The notes under the pieces: model-generated
Told to the model about the DNA's origin: nothing
Seen by the model: the letters and a program-made list of their open reading frames with translations, nothing else
The model's database searches: none
Source of the DNA: Bacteroidales bacterium
GTDB taxonomy: Bacteria > Bacteroidota > Bacteroidia > Bacteroidales > UBA12077
Direction: 5' to 3'
Assembly (NCBI GenBank): GCA_030600625.1
Contig: JAUVLS010000039.1
Coordinates: forward strand, 1 to 8,598
Length of the DNA stretch: 8,598 bases
Made by a program: the position numbers and the translations under genes
Shown: positions 7,654 through 8,598 of the stretch, piece by piece
Layout: each line of letters opens with the position of its first letter
Position numbering within the stretch: position 1 is the first letter of the stretch

Positions 7654-8598
7654 TTAATTTGATTTTTTTCTAACGCCAATTGAATACTTATATTTAGGAA
7701 CTCCTCCAATAGGAATTGTGTAAAATGGAAGTAGTTCACCGTACTGGTTTTTAACCGAGATAACAACATTATTATTTTTAACCGCTGGTGATTTCTTTTT
7801 TATAAACTGAAAATCGAGCGATGTGTTTTTTTCTTCATCAAGAATTATAAATTCGCTTTGCGCCCAGCCATCATCACCTGAAACTTTACATGCTAAGCCT
7901 GCACGGGCAACAGAAACTACTCTAATAATACCATCATTATCCCAATCGAAATTCTTTTGTACTACTTTGATTGTTCTATCATCAATATATGGATAAATAT
8001 GAGATACTTCGTTAGGGTCGTTATGCATTCTGAAACTATATTCATAAGCAAAAGCATTTGCTCCTTCGATACGTTTATTTTCAGTTGGAGAAGTACTCAC
8101 AAAATATTGATACATATTTCCATCGTCACCGGTAACTCCCTCACAAATAATTTTAAACACATAGCCACCGTATTTTTCAACCAATTCGCCTTCGGTAGGA
8201 TTAAATGGCCCAAAAGTATACCAGTTATTATCATATCTTGGATTTTCGCCAAACGATTTTGTCGCCAGAAGGTTTCCGCTTTTATAATCTCCCACAGGGT
8301 CAATTCCCTTTGCATCCTCATTCTCAAAGCATCCAACACCACCATATATTGAATACTCCATCCTTGTATCCCAAAATCCATTGATTTCATCTATCGCTCC
8401 ACCACAATCGGGGTCGAAAACTCTGATAAATATTGGACTAGTATGTTCTGTAGGAATCAATGCAAAAAAAGTTTGTGAAAAATCATCATCACCCCACGAT
8501 ATTTCTGCTTTATGTCCGAAAGTCATTAAGTATGGAATATTTTCATCTTCAGCAGGAACAGGTTGTGAAAACACATTTGCTCCTAACAGCAATATAAT
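7654..8598 (-). CDS. Unrecognised exported protein, 5' end outside the window
   Basis: The frame is open to the window edge. Upstream of TTG 8592 it reads I-I, giving IILLLGANVFSQ, which is the hydrophobic core and cleavage region of a signal peptide. The true start therefore lies beyond 8598, and the TTG at 8592 is internal. Numbering from that codon, the mature part begins near residue 10-11 and ends at 312. It looks beta-rich and acidic, with two parts. The N-terminal region (about 20-190) contains WGDDD (33-37) and IRVFDPDCGG (56-65). The C-terminal region (about 205-312) contains FDWDNDG (215-221), which resembles a DxDxDG calcium loop. Four cysteines (63, 88, 150, 235) could form disulfides. 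No catalytic motif, lipobox or type IX sorting tail is visible. It lies 7 bases upstream of the sensor-phosphatase gene, so a shared transcript and a linked periplasmic or outer-surface role are likely. I do not recognise the family. Confidence 0.85.
   Translation of the reverse strand: MILLLGANVFSQPVPAEDENIPYLMTFGHKAEISWGDDDFSQTFFALIPTEHTSPIFIRVFDPDCGGAIDEINGFWDTRMEYSIYGGVGCFENEDAKGIDPVGDYKSGNLLATKSFGENPRYDNNWYTFGPFNPTEGELVEKYGGYVFKIICEGVTGDDGNMYQYFVSTSPTENKRIEGANAFAYEYSFRMHNDPNEVSHIYPYIDDRTIKVVQKNFDWDNDGIIRVVSVARAGLACKVSGDDGWAQSEFIILDEEKNTSLDFQFIKKKSPAVKNNNVVISVKNQYGELLPFYTIPIGGVPKYKYSIGVRKKSN

Noticed and set aside
7957..8390. A 131-codon plus-strand frame (7957-8352) and a 97-codon minus-strand frame (8097-8390) inside the exported-protein gene
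   Set aside because: They overlap a long frame with a signal peptide and coherent beta-rich sequence. Their own translations look like out-of-frame noise.
8590..8592. TTG 8592 as the real start of the exported protein
   Set aside because: The frame stays open to the window edge and the codons before it continue the hydrophobic signal-peptide core, so the gene is cut by the window.

Overview
The window reads as chromosomal DNA of a Bacteroidota bacterium, probably of the Bacteroidales/Marinilabiliales type. This is inferred from low GC, start codons without Shine-Dalgarno sequences, a -7 promoter box of the Bacteroidota form TAnnTTTG upstream of era, era and der close together, a lipoprotein with a DGNGDIG loop, and a Reg_prop/Y_Y_Y sensor protein. 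Genes fill nearly everything. The largest gene-free stretches are the first 78 bases and the 53 bases at 3105-3157. I see no RNA genes, insertion sequences, CRISPR arrays or attachment sites.

Plus strand, 79-3104, is a tightly spaced run: era (ribosome-assembly GTPase with KH domain), a 113-residue all-helical protein resembling the four-helix-bundle/23S rRNA intervening-sequence protein family, der (double-GTPase ribosome assembly factor), and a small lipoprotein. Gaps are 3 to 10 bases, so one transcript is likely, started from a promoter at about 17-52.

Plus strand, 3158-4501, is a two-gene unit. The first gene encodes a di-iron hemerythrin-like protein of the RIC/YtfE/ScdA type, whose N-terminal domain lacks the usual cysteine pair. 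Six bases later comes a LuxR-type regulator whose receiver domain lacks the phosphorylatable aspartate. The pair is probably a nitrosative/oxidative stress or iron-cluster module controlled without classical phosphotransfer.

Minus strand, 8598-4491, is a second two-gene unit. The upstream gene (5' end outside the window) encodes an exported protein that I do not recognise. Seven bases downstream is a 1051-residue sensor with a signal peptide, 14 propeller blades (two seven-bladed propellers), a Y_Y_Y domain, one membrane helix, a coiled coil and a cytoplasmic SpoIIE-type PP2C phosphatase. The sensing half is laid out like that of Bacteroides hybrid two-component systems, but the output is a serine/threonine phosphatase. 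The unit ends tail-to-tail with the LuxR gene, overlapping it by 11 bases. The sensor phosphatase with its unknown exported partner, and the phosphorylation-blind regulator beside a cysteine-less RIC protein, are the parts most worth following up.
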